From the NCBI GenBank assembly GCA_947305775.1, contig CAMZEN010000028.1, positions 1 through 34,431 of the forward strand: a stretch of DNA of 34,431 nt, in the 5' to 3' direction. Under the pieces are notes generated by a model, which did no database searches, was not told the origin of the DNA, and saw nothing but the letters and a program-made list of their open reading frames with translations. Below, in pieces: positions 16,973 to 26,305 of this stretch (position 1 is its first letter; each line of letters opens with the position of its first letter). The position numbers and the translations under genes are program-made. The DNA comes from an uncultured Verrucomicrobiota bacterium. GTDB lineage: Bacteria; Verrucomicrobiota; Kiritimatiellia; RFP12; UBA1067.

Positions 16973-19738
16973 ATGGCCAAGCTTGACATAAACGGATACA
17001 ATGCGACGTTCAGAACGTTCGTGGAGTTCGCGCAGAAGACTCAGCGCGACGGATACGACTCGGCGTGCGCAAAGGCCACCTTGGCCGGCAAGCGGATCAC
17101 CGTCTCCGCGCTGAGCCTGCACGAGACGAGCTACGTCCTGCGCAAGACCGGCGAAAAGACCGCCAACGACTCGACGCGCGCGATCTTCCGGAACGCCGTC
17201 ACTGAAATGTTCGGCGGCGAGGCGAACATCCCGGAGTCGGTGAAGAAGGCGATGCTGCTCGGCGACTACGGCGACGGCAAGCCCCTCACCGCGCGGCGCA
17301 TCATGGCGGTGAAGGCTGCCATCGATGCGGAGGACTCCATGCGCGAGAAGGGCGTCTCCCGGTTCGCGAATCCTGCGACGCGCGAGGCCGCGCTCGCCAA
17401 GGGCTACCATCCGTCGGAGCTCGGCCGGCTCGCCAACACCGTCAACTACTACATGAAGGCGACGGGCGCGTCGGAGGAGATGGCGCTCGAAGTCGTCGCC
17501 ACGCCCGGCACGCGGGCGAACCTTCTCATGAACTGCGGCGGCAGGTTCCTCAAGAGCGCGGAGGCGTTCGCCGAGGGGCTTGAAACGGACGACCTTCCCG
17601 CAGACATGCAAGACGCCCCCGCGGCGGACGTGGACCCGGAGGTCAAGACCTTGTGCGGCAGCGTCCATTCGCGGCAGATCGCCAAAGTCATGGCGGTCAT
17701 TTCGGAGACCGGCCCGGCAGACATCGCGGACAACCTTGCGGCTTGCGGCATGGATGGCGTACAACTGCCCGCGGACTACACGCTCGCCAGGAACGACGCG
17801 ACGGGCGATGTCTTCATCCGCTATACGAGCCCGAAGGAGCTGAAGTTCAGGTTCGAGTGGTCCGCAACCGTCAAGCTCGACGGCTCCGTCGTCGTCGCGC
17901 CGTTTCAGTTCACGGACGAGAACGCGCTCGCTGCGGAGACGGAAGACGCTGTGGCGAAGCTCAACCAGGGTCTGCGCGGCCACATGAAGAACGGCGGTGC
18001 GCGGGGCGTCGGCGACGAGGCTTGCGCCGCGGCCGCGCGCAGGCTCGTGGACCTCGCGAAGGACGATCCCGGGCTCCTGCAGCTTCTCCAGGAGAACAAC
18101 GGCAAGGCCGCGACGTACATACTCGCGGAGTCCGCGTTCAAGTTCCGCACGGACGAGGAGATCGCGAACCGCCTCAACGCCCTGCGCGCCAACGTCGACG
18201 AGCTCCGCATGGTCACGAACGGCGACGCGCTCATGTTCAAGCTCGCCGTCAAGATGCTTGCCGGACTCGAGGGCAAGCCGCTAGCCGCCGGAAAGCTGTC
18301 TCGGCTCTTCGACGCCGTAGGCAAGCTCGACCTCTCGCCGTTGACGGCAAAAGCCGGTTCCACTCGCGCGGGGGCGCATCTCGCGGCGCTCAACAACATC
18401 AAGACCATGCTGCACGACGCTATCCGGGAGGCGGGAGCGTATCGCGACATGGACGTGGGCCGAGACGCGGAGGTGAGCGTAAACAGCCTCGCTTTCGCGG
18501 CGATCTGCCGGCGGCTCGACGAAGGCACCCTCCGCTGGCTGCGCGACGGGCTGCGTTCCGCAGAAGGCGTCAAGGTCGTCGAGGCGGTGCGTCTGACCGC
18601 CATGGAAATTGTGAACGACCCGGAGGCGGGCCCTGAAGCGAACGAAGAGGCCAAGACGGTTGCCAGGGATCTCATGGGTCTGGTGGACAATGTCTTTGAC
18701 CATGTTCTGGACTTCGCGCTCGGGATCGAGAACCCCGAGCCGCGCCCGGAGCTCCAAGGCCAGCTCGCGCAGGAAGATATCCGGCCGGTCTTCGACCTTC
18801 TTGTGGATTTCGCGGCGAAGGAGCGACCCGCAGGATTCCGGGAGGCCCGGGTGAACGCGCAGCCCGCCTACAGCCATTTCGACCATGCCGTCCTTGAACG
18901 GACGATAGCGCGCGCGCTTGACGCCGTAAAAGGCGACGCCGATGCGGCAAAGCTCGTCGTGCGGCACATGGAACTGCTGCTCGTGCGTCCCAACACGACG
19001 CTGCGGTCAGTTGACGAGGTGTGCGAGAAGGCGCGCGCCATCCTTGCGAACGTGAAGGAGCTGCGCGAAGCCGCGAAAGGGGACGAAGGCGTGTTCAAGG
19101 CAGGTATCGATTTGCTCGAAAAGCTTGACGGCAAGAGCCTGCCGCCAGGGTGGTTCGTGCGCGTTCTGGCGGACGTCAAGAAGCTCTCCGTGGACGGATT
19201 GAAGAACGTCCGGCCGGGATGCGGCGCGCTCGGGCTGCACCGTGCCTTCACATCCTTCGTGGATTCCACCCAGTCCGTCATCGACGGCACGGACGCCGGC
19301 GGACTGCAGAACGAGCGCATCTACCTGGTGCCGATAAAGTCATTCATCGGCACGCTGGTCCTGGCGAAGTGCGGCCGGCGGAACATGCAGTCGCTTTCGG
19401 AGGCGCTGCACGGCGCGGACGGCGGACATCTCCTGCAGACGTACCGCGATTTCGAGAACGGGGACTATATGCAATACGACCTGCACGGCGACGACCCGGG
19501 CATGACGAACATGCGGATGGGTGTTCTGGCAACCGACCGCATCAAACAGCTCGAGCGGTTCGACATCCTCGTCGCCATGGCCGCCGGACAGGACATGGAG
19601 AACTACGAGATGATCGACGAGGAAATGTTCGAAAAGGATGTCGAACACCCGGGCTACAGCCAGGCCGTCGTCGATGCGGTCGGCCGCGATTTCGAGGACA
19701 TCGTCCGGGCGAACCCGGATGCATACGGACCGCAGTAA
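16973..19738 (+). CDS. Large protein of unknown function, 921 aa (giant cluster A)
   Basis: A 921-residue, mostly helical, high-GC-coded protein with TGGAGGAAAA before the ATG. No signal peptide, membrane segment or known catalytic motif is seen. Residues ~120-205 (ALAKGYHPSELGRLANTVNY, then FLKSAEAFAEGL) align with ~1270-1340 of the 2036-aa protein downstream (ALALGYAPGELARLQQVADY, FVSSAENFAAGL). Residues ~264-315 (YTLARNDATGDVFIRYTSP) match that protein near residue ~1690 (YTLSKNAETGVITIRYSEP). It also repeats internally: ~396-480 (NALRANVDELR, then LEGKPLAAGKLSRLFDAVGK) and ~684-765 (RAILANVKELR, LDGKSLPPGWFVRVLADVKK). It appears to be a modular, duplicated family. A cytoplasmic scaffold or signal-peptide-independent effector is possible, but no function is assigned. 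Confidence 0.85.
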   Translation: MAKLDINGYNATFRTFVEFAQKTQRDGYDSACAKATLAGKRITVSALSLHETSYVLRKTGEKTANDSTRAIFRNAVTEMFGGEANIPESVKKAMLLGDYGDGKPLTARRIMAVKAAIDAEDSMREKGVSRFANPATREAALAKGYHPSELGRLANTVNYYMKATGASEEMALEVVATPGTRANLLMNCGGRFLKSAEAFAEGLETDDLPADMQDAPAADVDPEVKTLCGSVHSRQIAKVMAVISETGPADIADNLAACGMDGVQLPADYTLARNDATGDVFIRYTSPKELKFRFEWSATVKLDGSVVVAPFQFTDENALAAETEDAVAKLNQGLRGHMKNGGARGVGDEACAAAARRLVDLAKDDPGLLQLLQENNGKAATYILAESAFKFRTDEEIANRLNALRANVDELRMVTNGDALMFKLAVKMLAGLEGKPLAAGKLSRLFDAVGKLDLSPLTAKAGSTRAGAHLAALNNIKTMLHDAIREAGAYRDMDVGRDAEVSVNSLAFAAICRRLDEGTLRWLRDGLRSAEGVKVVEAVRLTAMEIVNDPEAGPEANEEAKTVARDLMGLVDNVFDHVLDFALGIENPEPRPELQGQLAQEDIRPVFDLLVDFAAKERPAGFREARVNAQPAYSHFDHAVLERTIARALDAVKGDADAAKLVVRHMELLLVRPNTTLRSVDEVCEKARAILANVKELREAAKGDEGVFKAGIDLLEKLDGKSLPPGWFVRVLADVKKLSVDGLKNVRPGCGALGLHRAFTSFVDSTQSVIDGTDAGGLQNERIYLVPIKSFIGTLVLAKCGRRNMQSLSEALHGADGGHLLQTYRDFENGDYMQYDLHGDDPGMTNMRMGVLATDRIKQLERFDILVAMAAGQDMENYEMIDEEMFEKDVEHPGYSQAVVDAVGRDFEDIVRANPDAYGPQ

Positions 19739-19763
19739 GAAATTAAAAAAAGGAGAAAAGACC

Positions 19764-19967
19764 ATGGCAATCTTGTTCAATCCGCAAGCGCTGAGCAGAT
19801 TCGCGGACGTCAATTTCAGGAAGTCCGACGGGATTGCAGGGCGGGCATTCCATCTCGAAGGCGTTGGCGAGCTGTCCGGCAAGGCGACGTTCTCCGAGGC
19901 GTTCATGAACAGGCTGGCGGAGATCATCGGCCCCGAATTCAAGCGCGATGACTTCTGCACGCAGTGA
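19764..19967 (+). CDS. Small protein of unknown function, 67 aa, between the two giant genes
   Basis: MAILFNPQALSRFADVNF at the start, KRDDFCTQ at the end. AAAAAAAGGAGAAAAGACC precedes the ATG, an almost ideal binding site. It lies 25 bases after the 921-aa gene and 37 bases before the 2036-aa gene, so an operon is likely. The pattern of an aromatic-rich start, a Gly/Ala/Leu turn region and a closing helix (FSEAFMNRLAEII) loosely resembles the N-termini of both giant neighbours (FRTFVEFA..; IQQFQEIA..). It could be a free-standing copy of that N-terminal module or a partner protein. The resemblance is weak. Confidence 0.75.
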   Translation: MAILFNPQALSRFADVNFRKSDGIAGRAFHLEGVGELSGKATFSEAFMNRLAEIIGPEFKRDDFCTQ

Positions 19968-20004
19968 TTCCAGCAAACCATTTCAGGCAACAGGAGGTAA
20001 GACC

Positions 20005-23000
20005 ATGTCGATCAACTTGTCTAACGTTAACATCACGATCCAGCAGTTTCAGGAGATCGCGTCCGGCAAGTATAACGCCGGCGAGGTCAAGCTGACGAGT
20101 GAAACGTCGCTCGGCAAGATCAACAATCACGTCGGTTACGGCGGAACAAACAACGATACGATTTCGCACGACGAGGTGCTGGCCATCAAGGACGCCTTCG
20201 TGCGCGCGCTCTCAAAAAGCGGTGTGGGGGTGAACGCCTTGGCCGAGATCCGCCGCCGCATCGGGCTCGCGCCCGATCCCTTGTCGCCCAAGGCGCTCGT
20301 GGAACGCAGCATCCGGCCGCTTTCGCGCCAGCAGATCCGCAGCATTCTCGACGAGCACAGGGACGAAATCAACCTCGCGACGGGAGCACAGACGGTTCGC
20401 ACCCACGCCGAAATCTACGCGCGGCACGGCGACGAGGCCATCGCGCGCTACGAGCGGACGCGTCGCGCCGTCAACATCGCGTTCATGCAGAGCCGCAACC
20501 TCGACGGGAACCGCCGTATCCTCGACCTCCAGCGCGTAATCGCGGGTGACATCCATTTCTGCACTGGCGAAGACCGTACGCGCCTCATCTCGTCCGCCGA
20601 GATGCTGCGCGCCGAAATCCTGCGGCTCGCCGGGAACGGCGCTCTCTCCGAAGATCCCAATTCCACCATCACGGTCAGGAAGGGCGATGGCTCTACGGTT
20701 ACGCTCGGGCTGGGCATGAGCAAACGGGATTTCATAGATAAGCTCGACGACAGGCTCCTGCAGCTGAGGTCCGACCGCCAGGCGCCGCAGTCGACGATCG
20801 ACGCGCATAACGAATACCGGCTCGCCAAGGCGGGCGGCGCGGAGGGCAAGGCGAATTGGCTCGCGTCGTTGCAGGGCAATCCGCTCGGCGGCTTCAAGGC
20901 GCGCGCGGTGGCCGTGGGCATGCTCGTGGAGTTCGGCATACTGGACAACGCATCGCTGGCGCTCCTCAACAAGGTTTCCGACCAGGATGCCATCACGTTC
21001 GTTTCGTTTTTGATGACGAATCCGGACAGCCTCAAGGGCCAGCAGCTCAGAGACAGCGCGGCGTTCCAGCATCTCGTGCAGCAGGCGGCGGCGAACGTGC
21101 AGGTGCCGCAGAACCGCCAGGCCTACATTCCGGTGCCCTCGCCGGACGACTTCAACCGGGAACTGGACGACAAGCTCAGGGACAACCTCGACCGGGCGCC
21201 GCTCCGGTTCAAGCGGATGGTGGACGAAATGCGCAGCGAATTGACCGCAGCCTTCGGCGCGGAGGTCGTCCCCGCCAACATGAGGATCGGCGATATGGGC
21301 GTGAGCAACCAGCTTTACATAGCACTCGCCGGCGACAACAATCGCCTTCAGGACTACGCCACGCCGGAAACGCTCAAGCCGCGACTCATGCCGGAGGCCC
21401 GCAAAGAATGCGCCAAGCGATTCTTTGCTGCTGCGCTCACGCCGATGCTCAAGCTGTATGGACTGCCGGAGGTCGTTGCCACCGCCGTGACCAACAATCT
21501 CTTCAACCGCCATCCGGAAATCCGCGAGCGCCTTTTGCAGGCGCGCAATCCCGCCGAAGCGTCGGCAATCGTGGGCGGATTCAAGAACGAAATCGACGAA
21601 GCGATGCGCCGCAAGGCGGCGGTGGACCGCTGCAATGAGAAGACTCAGGAGTGGGCGCGCGAGGAACTGGCTCGGCAAATGGGAGTGCCGGTGTCCACGC
21701 TCGAAGGTCTGGGGGTCAACTTCAACCAATTGGTCGCGAAAGGGAGCCGCCTCGCCTCAAAGATCTGCGACGGCGAAGACGCGGCCAACACGGACGCGGA
21801 GATCGAAACAAGGTTCCGCGCAATGACGCGCGCCGCCGCGACCGAGCGCGCCACGCTCCTCGCCCAGGCCGACAATCTCCAAGGCATCTCGCCGCAGGCG
21901 CGCGACGAAATCAAGCGCCAGATCATGATGATCGACGTGGTTACGGGCCTCGACCTCGCCGCTATCAGGGACGCGCTCGGCGACGTGCATGCCGGCGACC
22001 TCATGCCCGCGCTGGAGGACGGCTCCGCGCGCAACGACGCGCTGAAAATGCTGGGCACCGTGGGCCAGCGCGTCAAGGGCGCCGCGGCGGCGTACATCAA
22101 TGCGAACAACGGCACGCCGGAGCTGTTTCAGGCCGTCACGAAGATCATGCTCGCCATCGCCGTCTGCAATCAGCCGGGACTCGTGGACCGGCTCGACAAG
22201 TTCCTGAACCGCCCGGAAATGTTCGGGGTGAACCTCGCCGACATGACCCGGATTAATGGGCTGCCCGACATCGCGCTCCATGCGGACATTTTCATGACGA
22301 TCGTGCCGGTAGAGGGCTTTTCCGCCGACAACGCGACGATTGCCGGCGGCATCGCGAACGGCAGAATGCCGCCACTCGCGGCGCAGGCGCTCAACCGCGC
22401 GCTGGCCGACTTGGGGCTCGCCAACCTCTCCGCCGAGGACAAGACGGCGCTCTTCGCCGGCGCAAGCGGCCAGGCGCTCGCCGCCAAAGTGCGTGCGCTC
22501 CGGACGGCCTGCACCCCCACCATCCTGCGCGCTCTCGCCCGGATGCAGTTCGCCAATGCCGCCGCAGTCGAGGCCGCCAAGCGCTATGCCGCGGTTCTCG
22601 GCCAGACGCATGGCCTGGAAGTGGACGCGGATTCCGCGCGGCGGACCCAGGAGGCGCTCTTCGCGCGCTTCCCCGATCTCGCAGGCAAGGTCGCGACCGC
22701 CATGTCCAACGCCGCCGCCCGCGGCGAGAACGCCAGGATTGCGGCCAACAACGTGCTCAAGGACTACACAAAGGAAATAGAAATTGCCATCCGCGCCTTC
22801 CGCGAAGTGACGCTCGCGGACGCCGGTGCGCTCGAGACCGCCGCCGCCCGGATTGCCGACCGGACCGGACTCGACGAAAACACCGTCCGCTCCCGCCTCG
22901 ACCTTGGCGCTTTGAGCTTCGCCGGCGGCGGGGTGTTCGCCAATTTGCGCGACGGTATCGGACGGGATCTCGCCAACCCCAACGTCCCTATCGAACGTCC

Positions 23001-26000
23001 GGAAGACTACGACCTTGCCGGCATCCGGGAACGGTGCAACCAGGAGCTGGAGCGCTTCATCGAACAGAAAGCGGGTGTGATTGCCGCCATCGACACGCTT
23101 GGCGCGGGCGATGCCGTGAAGGGCGAACTCGTAAGCCAGGCGCTCGCCAAACGCGACTGGAACGATCCCGAAATCGTGAATACGGCGCGCCAGATCCTGT
23201 CTGGTCCGGCCATGCAGGCGCAGATCGCCGTGCTCGGCAGCGTGCTCAAGCCGGAGAATCTTGCGAATCTGCCGAATGAAGACGTTCTCCGGGCCGTGGA
23301 GCGGTTCGCCGCCGCGGTCAACGGCGCGATCGGGAACGGCAATCCGCATGCCGCAATCGTGCGCGACATCATCGCCCATGCGGTCGTCGGCCAGCTCGGG
23401 GAAACGTTCGCCACGACGATGGAAAAGCTGGTCGCGACCGGACGCTTCGACCAGATCGATCGGATGGCGGCGGGCAAAGCCGGCGATGATGCCGCCTACA
23501 CCAGGCGCTTCATCGGAATTGCCTACGCGAACCTCGCGAACGAATGGACTACGGACGACATCGCGGGCCGGTTCGGCGCCGGCGACCCCGACCTGGAACT
23601 CAAGGCCCGGGTCAAGGCGGCGGTGACGAAGGGGCCGGAACTCTTCGCGAAGTATTCCGTCGGGCTTGAAGAAGCGCAGAAGGCGATACTCAAGGCGTTC
23701 ATCGCCACGCTCGATCTGCGCACGGATACGCTCCCCGACAGCGAATGGGCGATCAAGATGAAACTCGTCGAATTCCGCATCGCGGGTGAAGGCTTCACCA
23801 CCGAAGGTTCGGCGGCGAGGGCCGAGGCGCTTGCGCTTGGCTATGCGCCGGGCGAACTCGCCAGGCTCCAGCAGGTGGCGGACTACTATCGCCAGGCCAC
23901 GAACTGCACGGATGTCGAGGCGTACATGGCTGCGATCAATCCCAAGAGCGATGCGCGCCGTCTCTTTGCCTTCGGCGGACGGTTTGTATCGTCGGCCGAA
24001 AACTTCGCCGCCGGGCTCCGGCTGCAGCGCGAATTCAAGGCGTGGTTCGCCGAAACCGCCGCCCTGGTGCAACAGCACCGCAACCAGCCCCAGGATGGCG
24101 GCAGCATCACCGTGATCCATGCCGATCCGCTGCTCTTCAAGCCGGAAGCCGCCATTGCCTTCGAAAAGTTCCTCTTCGAGGAAATAGCGCTCAACGAGGC
24201 GCTGCCGCTCGATGCGGAGAATCCGCGCGCCGTTTTCGAGATGGAGGCCAACCCCGCCACGCGATTCATCGGGCGCGGCTACACGAACGGCTGCATCGCC
24301 ACGGTGGCGCAGATTCCGCCCGAAAAGCGCTCGTTCATGTACAAGGTGTTCGACCTCATCGCGCCGCTCGGCGCGAACCGCGTGCAGGCGCAGGCGCGCG
24401 GACTCGGTCTCAACGATTCGGTGGAGCTCATAGCGCGCATCTTCCGCAACTACGACCAGGTGGCGGAAATGGACCGTACCGGCACGCTCACCCGCGAAAG
24501 CTTCTTCGCGCGGTTCTATCCGGACGTCCCTGGCGCCGGAAAGATGACGAACAATGAGATCATCCGGGCTTCGACCGATATCGTGCAGACGGCGTTCCGG
24601 ACCAACACGGCCAAAATCGTGGCTGGATCGTCCTATATCACCGACTGCGGCCTTACCGCCACCGAAGCGGTGGAAGCGGTCAATTCCGGCAAGATCGTTC
24701 AGCGCGCGCCTTACGTGGCCGCCGGTACGGGTTCCATCTCCGAATTCGGCACGCCTGCCGGCGCGCGCAGCCAGGCCGTCCTGGATCTGCTCCGGCCATC
24801 GTTCCCGACGTTCGGACAGGCCGAACTCCCGGCCGTGACCGAAGCTGGCAAGAGTTTCAAGGCAGTCTTCCCAGACACCACCACGCTCACGAGCGCCAAC
24901 AACGCGCAGGCGAACGCGATTGCCGAAAAGCTTGCCGAGTTCTGCGGCGATGCGCACCTCGCGCAGCTCGAGAGCGTCTACCTTGCCTTCACGCAGGGCG
25001 CGGAAGGTCCGGTCTGCGGCGCCTTCATGGATCTCGGCATCCATACGAACGAGCATATGCCGCTAACTTACACACTCTCGAAGAACGCCGAGACGGGCGT
25101 CATCACCATCCGCTATTCCGAGCCGGAAGGTTTTCCGGTCAAGTTCTCGTGGGAGGCGACGATCGACACGGACGGCAAGGTGGCAACCACCCCGATGACG
25201 GCCAAAGTGGAATCCATTCCGGTCGGGCTGGCGCGCAATGTGGCCGCCGTTGCCGCCCGGCGGATGGGCAAGCAGCTGGGCGAAGCGCAGCTCGGTCGCG
25301 CGGCCGAGCTCATCGCCCAGCACTGCGTGGAAATGAACGTCAAGAACGCCGGGCTTTTCGCGAACTTCATCGTGCAGCTCCCGCTCGACGGGGACGAGAA
25401 GGACATCCAGCGCGCGGTCTCGATGGCCAACTCCATCCGCCAGTGGCGCGACATCGACATTGGCGACGAATCCATCGCCGCCGTTGAAGCCGTCGTCAAG
25501 GACGAGGCGATCGACGACCTTGCAAGCTACATGGGACCGAATGGCACCGGGCATTTCCGGGAACCCAATCCGACGCTGTACGACACGTTTCTGGTGGACA
25601 TCGGGCGCGCCACGCTCGTGATCGGCGACAGGGTCCATGAAATCGGCAGGACGAACACCGCGCAGGCGATTGCGGACTTCAAGAATGCTCTCGTCGGCAA
25701 GCCCAACTCGCAGAAGGCTCTTTCCAGCCTGATGCACCAAGGTATTGCCATGCACCTTATACGCCTGCGGATCAAGCAGGGTACCGTCCCTACGGCGAGG
25801 CGTCCGAATCCGGAGAATTCCTACGGCCAGCCCGGTGCGGAGAAGTTCGTGAACCGCACAGGCAATCCCGCGCTCTTCCAGGTTCCGATGATCGTCGAGA
25901 ACCCGAACAGCCGCTACGAGCTGCAACTCTCCGACGACGGCAACACCGCGACGGTGCGCCTTGTCTGGAGCGGCAAGATCAACGTTGGCGTCACGATCAA

Positions 26001-26115
26001 GGAGAATCTCGACACATTCGGCAAGATCGACGTGACCGAGGAGATCACGCTCGACCTCACCGGCGACAATCCGCGCATCACGGACCTGCACCTCGGACAG
26101 AAGATCTCGGCGTAG
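20005..26115 (+). CDS. Giant protein of unknown function, 2036 aa (giant cluster B)
   Basis: 2036 residues from the ATG at 20005, with CAGGAGGTAAGACC upstream. An in-frame ATG at 19948 lies inside the previous gene and is rejected. The N-terminal ~75 residues include NNDTISHDEVLAIKDAFVRA, echoed by a remnant after this gene's stop. The rest is long helical sequence without signal peptide, membrane segment or recognised motif. It contains two blocks homologous to the 921-aa neighbour (~1245-1345 and ~1630-1740). The last ~65 residues (YELQLSDDGNTATVRLVWSG..VGVTI) look like another copy of the block at ~1690, so that beta-type domain probably occurs twice. Strong G/C preference at third positions, shared with the neighbour, indicates long residence in a high-GC background. 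No function is assigned; a large intracellular structural or effector-like protein is only a guess. Confidence 0.85.
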   Translation: MSINLSNVNITIQQFQEIASGKYNAGEVKLTSETSLGKINNHVGYGGTNNDTISHDEVLAIKDAFVRALSKSGVGVNALAEIRRRIGLAPDPLSPKALVERSIRPLSRQQIRSILDEHRDEINLATGAQTVRTHAEIYARHGDEAIARYERTRRAVNIAFMQSRNLDGNRRILDLQRVIAGDIHFCTGEDRTRLISSAEMLRAEILRLAGNGALSEDPNSTITVRKGDGSTVTLGLGMSKRDFIDKLDDRLLQLRSDRQAPQSTIDAHNEYRLAKAGGAEGKANWLASLQGNPLGGFKARAVAVGMLVEFGILDNASLALLNKVSDQDAITFVSFLMTNPDSLKGQQLRDSAAFQHLVQQAAANVQVPQNRQAYIPVPSPDDFNRELDDKLRDNLDRAPLRFKRMVDEMRSELTAAFGAEVVPANMRIGDMGVSNQLYIALAGDNNRLQDYATPETLKPRLMPEARKECAKRFFAAALTPMLKLYGLPEVVATAVTNNLFNRHPEIRERLLQARNPAEASAIVGGFKNEIDEAMRRKAAVDRCNEKTQEWAREELARQMGVPVSTLEGLGVNFNQLVAKGSRLASKICDGEDAANTDAEIETRFRAMTRAAATERATLLAQADNLQGISPQARDEIKRQIMMIDVVTGLDLAAIRDALGDVHAGDLMPALEDGSARNDALKMLGTVGQRVKGAAAAYINANNGTPELFQAVTKIMLAIAVCNQPGLVDRLDKFLNRPEMFGVNLADMTRINGLPDIALHADIFMTIVPVEGFSADNATIAGGIANGRMPPLAAQALNRALADLGLANLSAEDKTALFAGASGQALAAKVRALRTACTPTILRALARMQFANAAAVEAAKRYAAVLGQTHGLEVDADSARRTQEALFARFPDLAGKVATAMSNAAARGENARIAANNVLKDYTKEIEIAIRAFREVTLADAGALETAAARIADRTGLDENTVRSRLDLGALSFAGGGVFANLRDGIGRDLANPNVPIERPEDYDLAGIRERCNQELERFIEQKAGVIAAIDTLGAGDAVKGELVSQALAKRDWNDPEIVNTARQILSGPAMQAQIAVLGSVLKPENLANLPNEDVLRAVERFAAAVNGAIGNGNPHAAIVRDIIAHAVVGQLGETFATTMEKLVATGRFDQIDRMAAGKAGDDAAYTRRFIGIAYANLANEWTTDDIAGRFGAGDPDLELKARVKAAVTKGPELFAKYSVGLEEAQKAILKAFIATLDLRTDTLPDSEWAIKMKLVEFRIAGEGFTTEGSAARAEALALGYAPGELARLQQVADYYRQATNCTDVEAYMAAINPKSDARRLFAFGGRFVSSAENFAAGLRLQREFKAWFAETAALVQQHRNQPQDGGSITVIHADPLLFKPEAAIAFEKFLFEEIALNEALPLDAENPRAVFEMEANPATRFIGRGYTNGCIATVAQIPPEKRSFMYKVFDLIAPLGANRVQAQARGLGLNDSVELIARIFRNYDQVAEMDRTGTLTRESFFARFYPDVPGAGKMTNNEIIRASTDIVQTAFRTNTAKIVAGSSYITDCGLTATEAVEAVNSGKIVQRAPYVAAGTGSISEFGTPAGARSQAVLDLLRPSFPTFGQAELPAVTEAGKSFKAVFPDTTTLTSANNAQANAIAEKLAEFCGDAHLAQLESVYLAFTQGAEGPVCGAFMDLGIHTNEHMPLTYTLSKNAETGVITIRYSEPEGFPVKFSWEATIDTDGKVATTPMTAKVESIPVGLARNVAAVAARRMGKQLGEAQLGRAAELIAQHCVEMNVKNAGLFANFIVQLPLDGDEKDIQRAVSMANSIRQWRDIDIGDESIAAVEAVVKDEAIDDLASYMGPNGTGHFREPNPTLYDTFLVDIGRATLVIGDRVHEIGRTNTAQAIADFKNALVGKPNSQKALSSLMHQGIAMHLIRLRIKQGTVPTARRPNPENSYGQPGAEKFVNRTGNPALFQVPMIVENPNSRYELQLSDDGNTATVRLVWSGKINVGVTIKENLDTFGKIDVTEEITLDLTGDNPRITDLHLGQKISA

Positions 26116-26160
26116 CAAGGTCGACAGAGTGTAAACAAACTTCAAACAGAGGGACAAAGC

Positions 26161-26232
26161 AATGGCCATAACGATTCGATTTCCCACGAGGAGACCGTGG
26201 CCATCAAGGAGGCGCTCGTGAAAGCGCTCATG
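26161..26232 (+). pseudogene. Remnant of an N-terminal module of the giant-protein family
   Basis: Translated from 26161 the DNA reads NGHNDSISHEETVAIKEALV then KALM. This closely matches GGTNNDTISHDEVLAIKDAFVRAL near residues 46-70 of the 2036-aa protein. The frame is the same as that gene but lies beyond its TAG, and no start with a binding site precedes the module. After it the sequence stops resembling the family. It is best read as the stump of a third, deleted paralogue, with a GTGTAAACAAA stretch (26130-26140) also seen upstream of the cluster near 16690. Confidence 0.65.
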
Positions 26233-26267
26233 CCGCCGCCGTGCGGCATCCTAAAAACGGCGAAGTT

Positions 26268-26276
26268 TGGTATAAT
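26268..26276 (+). promoter_or_regulatory. Extended -10 promoter TGGTATAAT before the metallophosphoesterase gene
   Basis: TGGTATAAT with the start codon 29 bases downstream, the same geometry as the motifs at 177, 784 and 16749. GAAAGGAAAG is the binding site. Confidence 0.65.
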
Positions 26277-26305
26277 ACCGCCAGAATGTCGAAAGGAAAG
26301 CAGAT

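Noticed and set aside
20130..20190. EF-hand calcium loop in NNDTISHDEVLAIKDAF
   Set aside because: It has the I-x-x-x-E spacing of an EF-hand end, but the first loop positions are not Asp/Asn at 1, 3 and 5, so the resemblance is too weak to call.
21757..25056. 1099-codon open frame on the minus strand
   Set aside because: It is antisense to the 2036-aa gene and arises from strong G/C third-position bias. It has no sensible composition and no start signal.
26163..26222. 19-codon ORF starting ATGGCCATAACG
   Set aside because: No binding site, and another frame of the same DNA shows clear family similarity, so this is an out-of-frame reading of a remnant.
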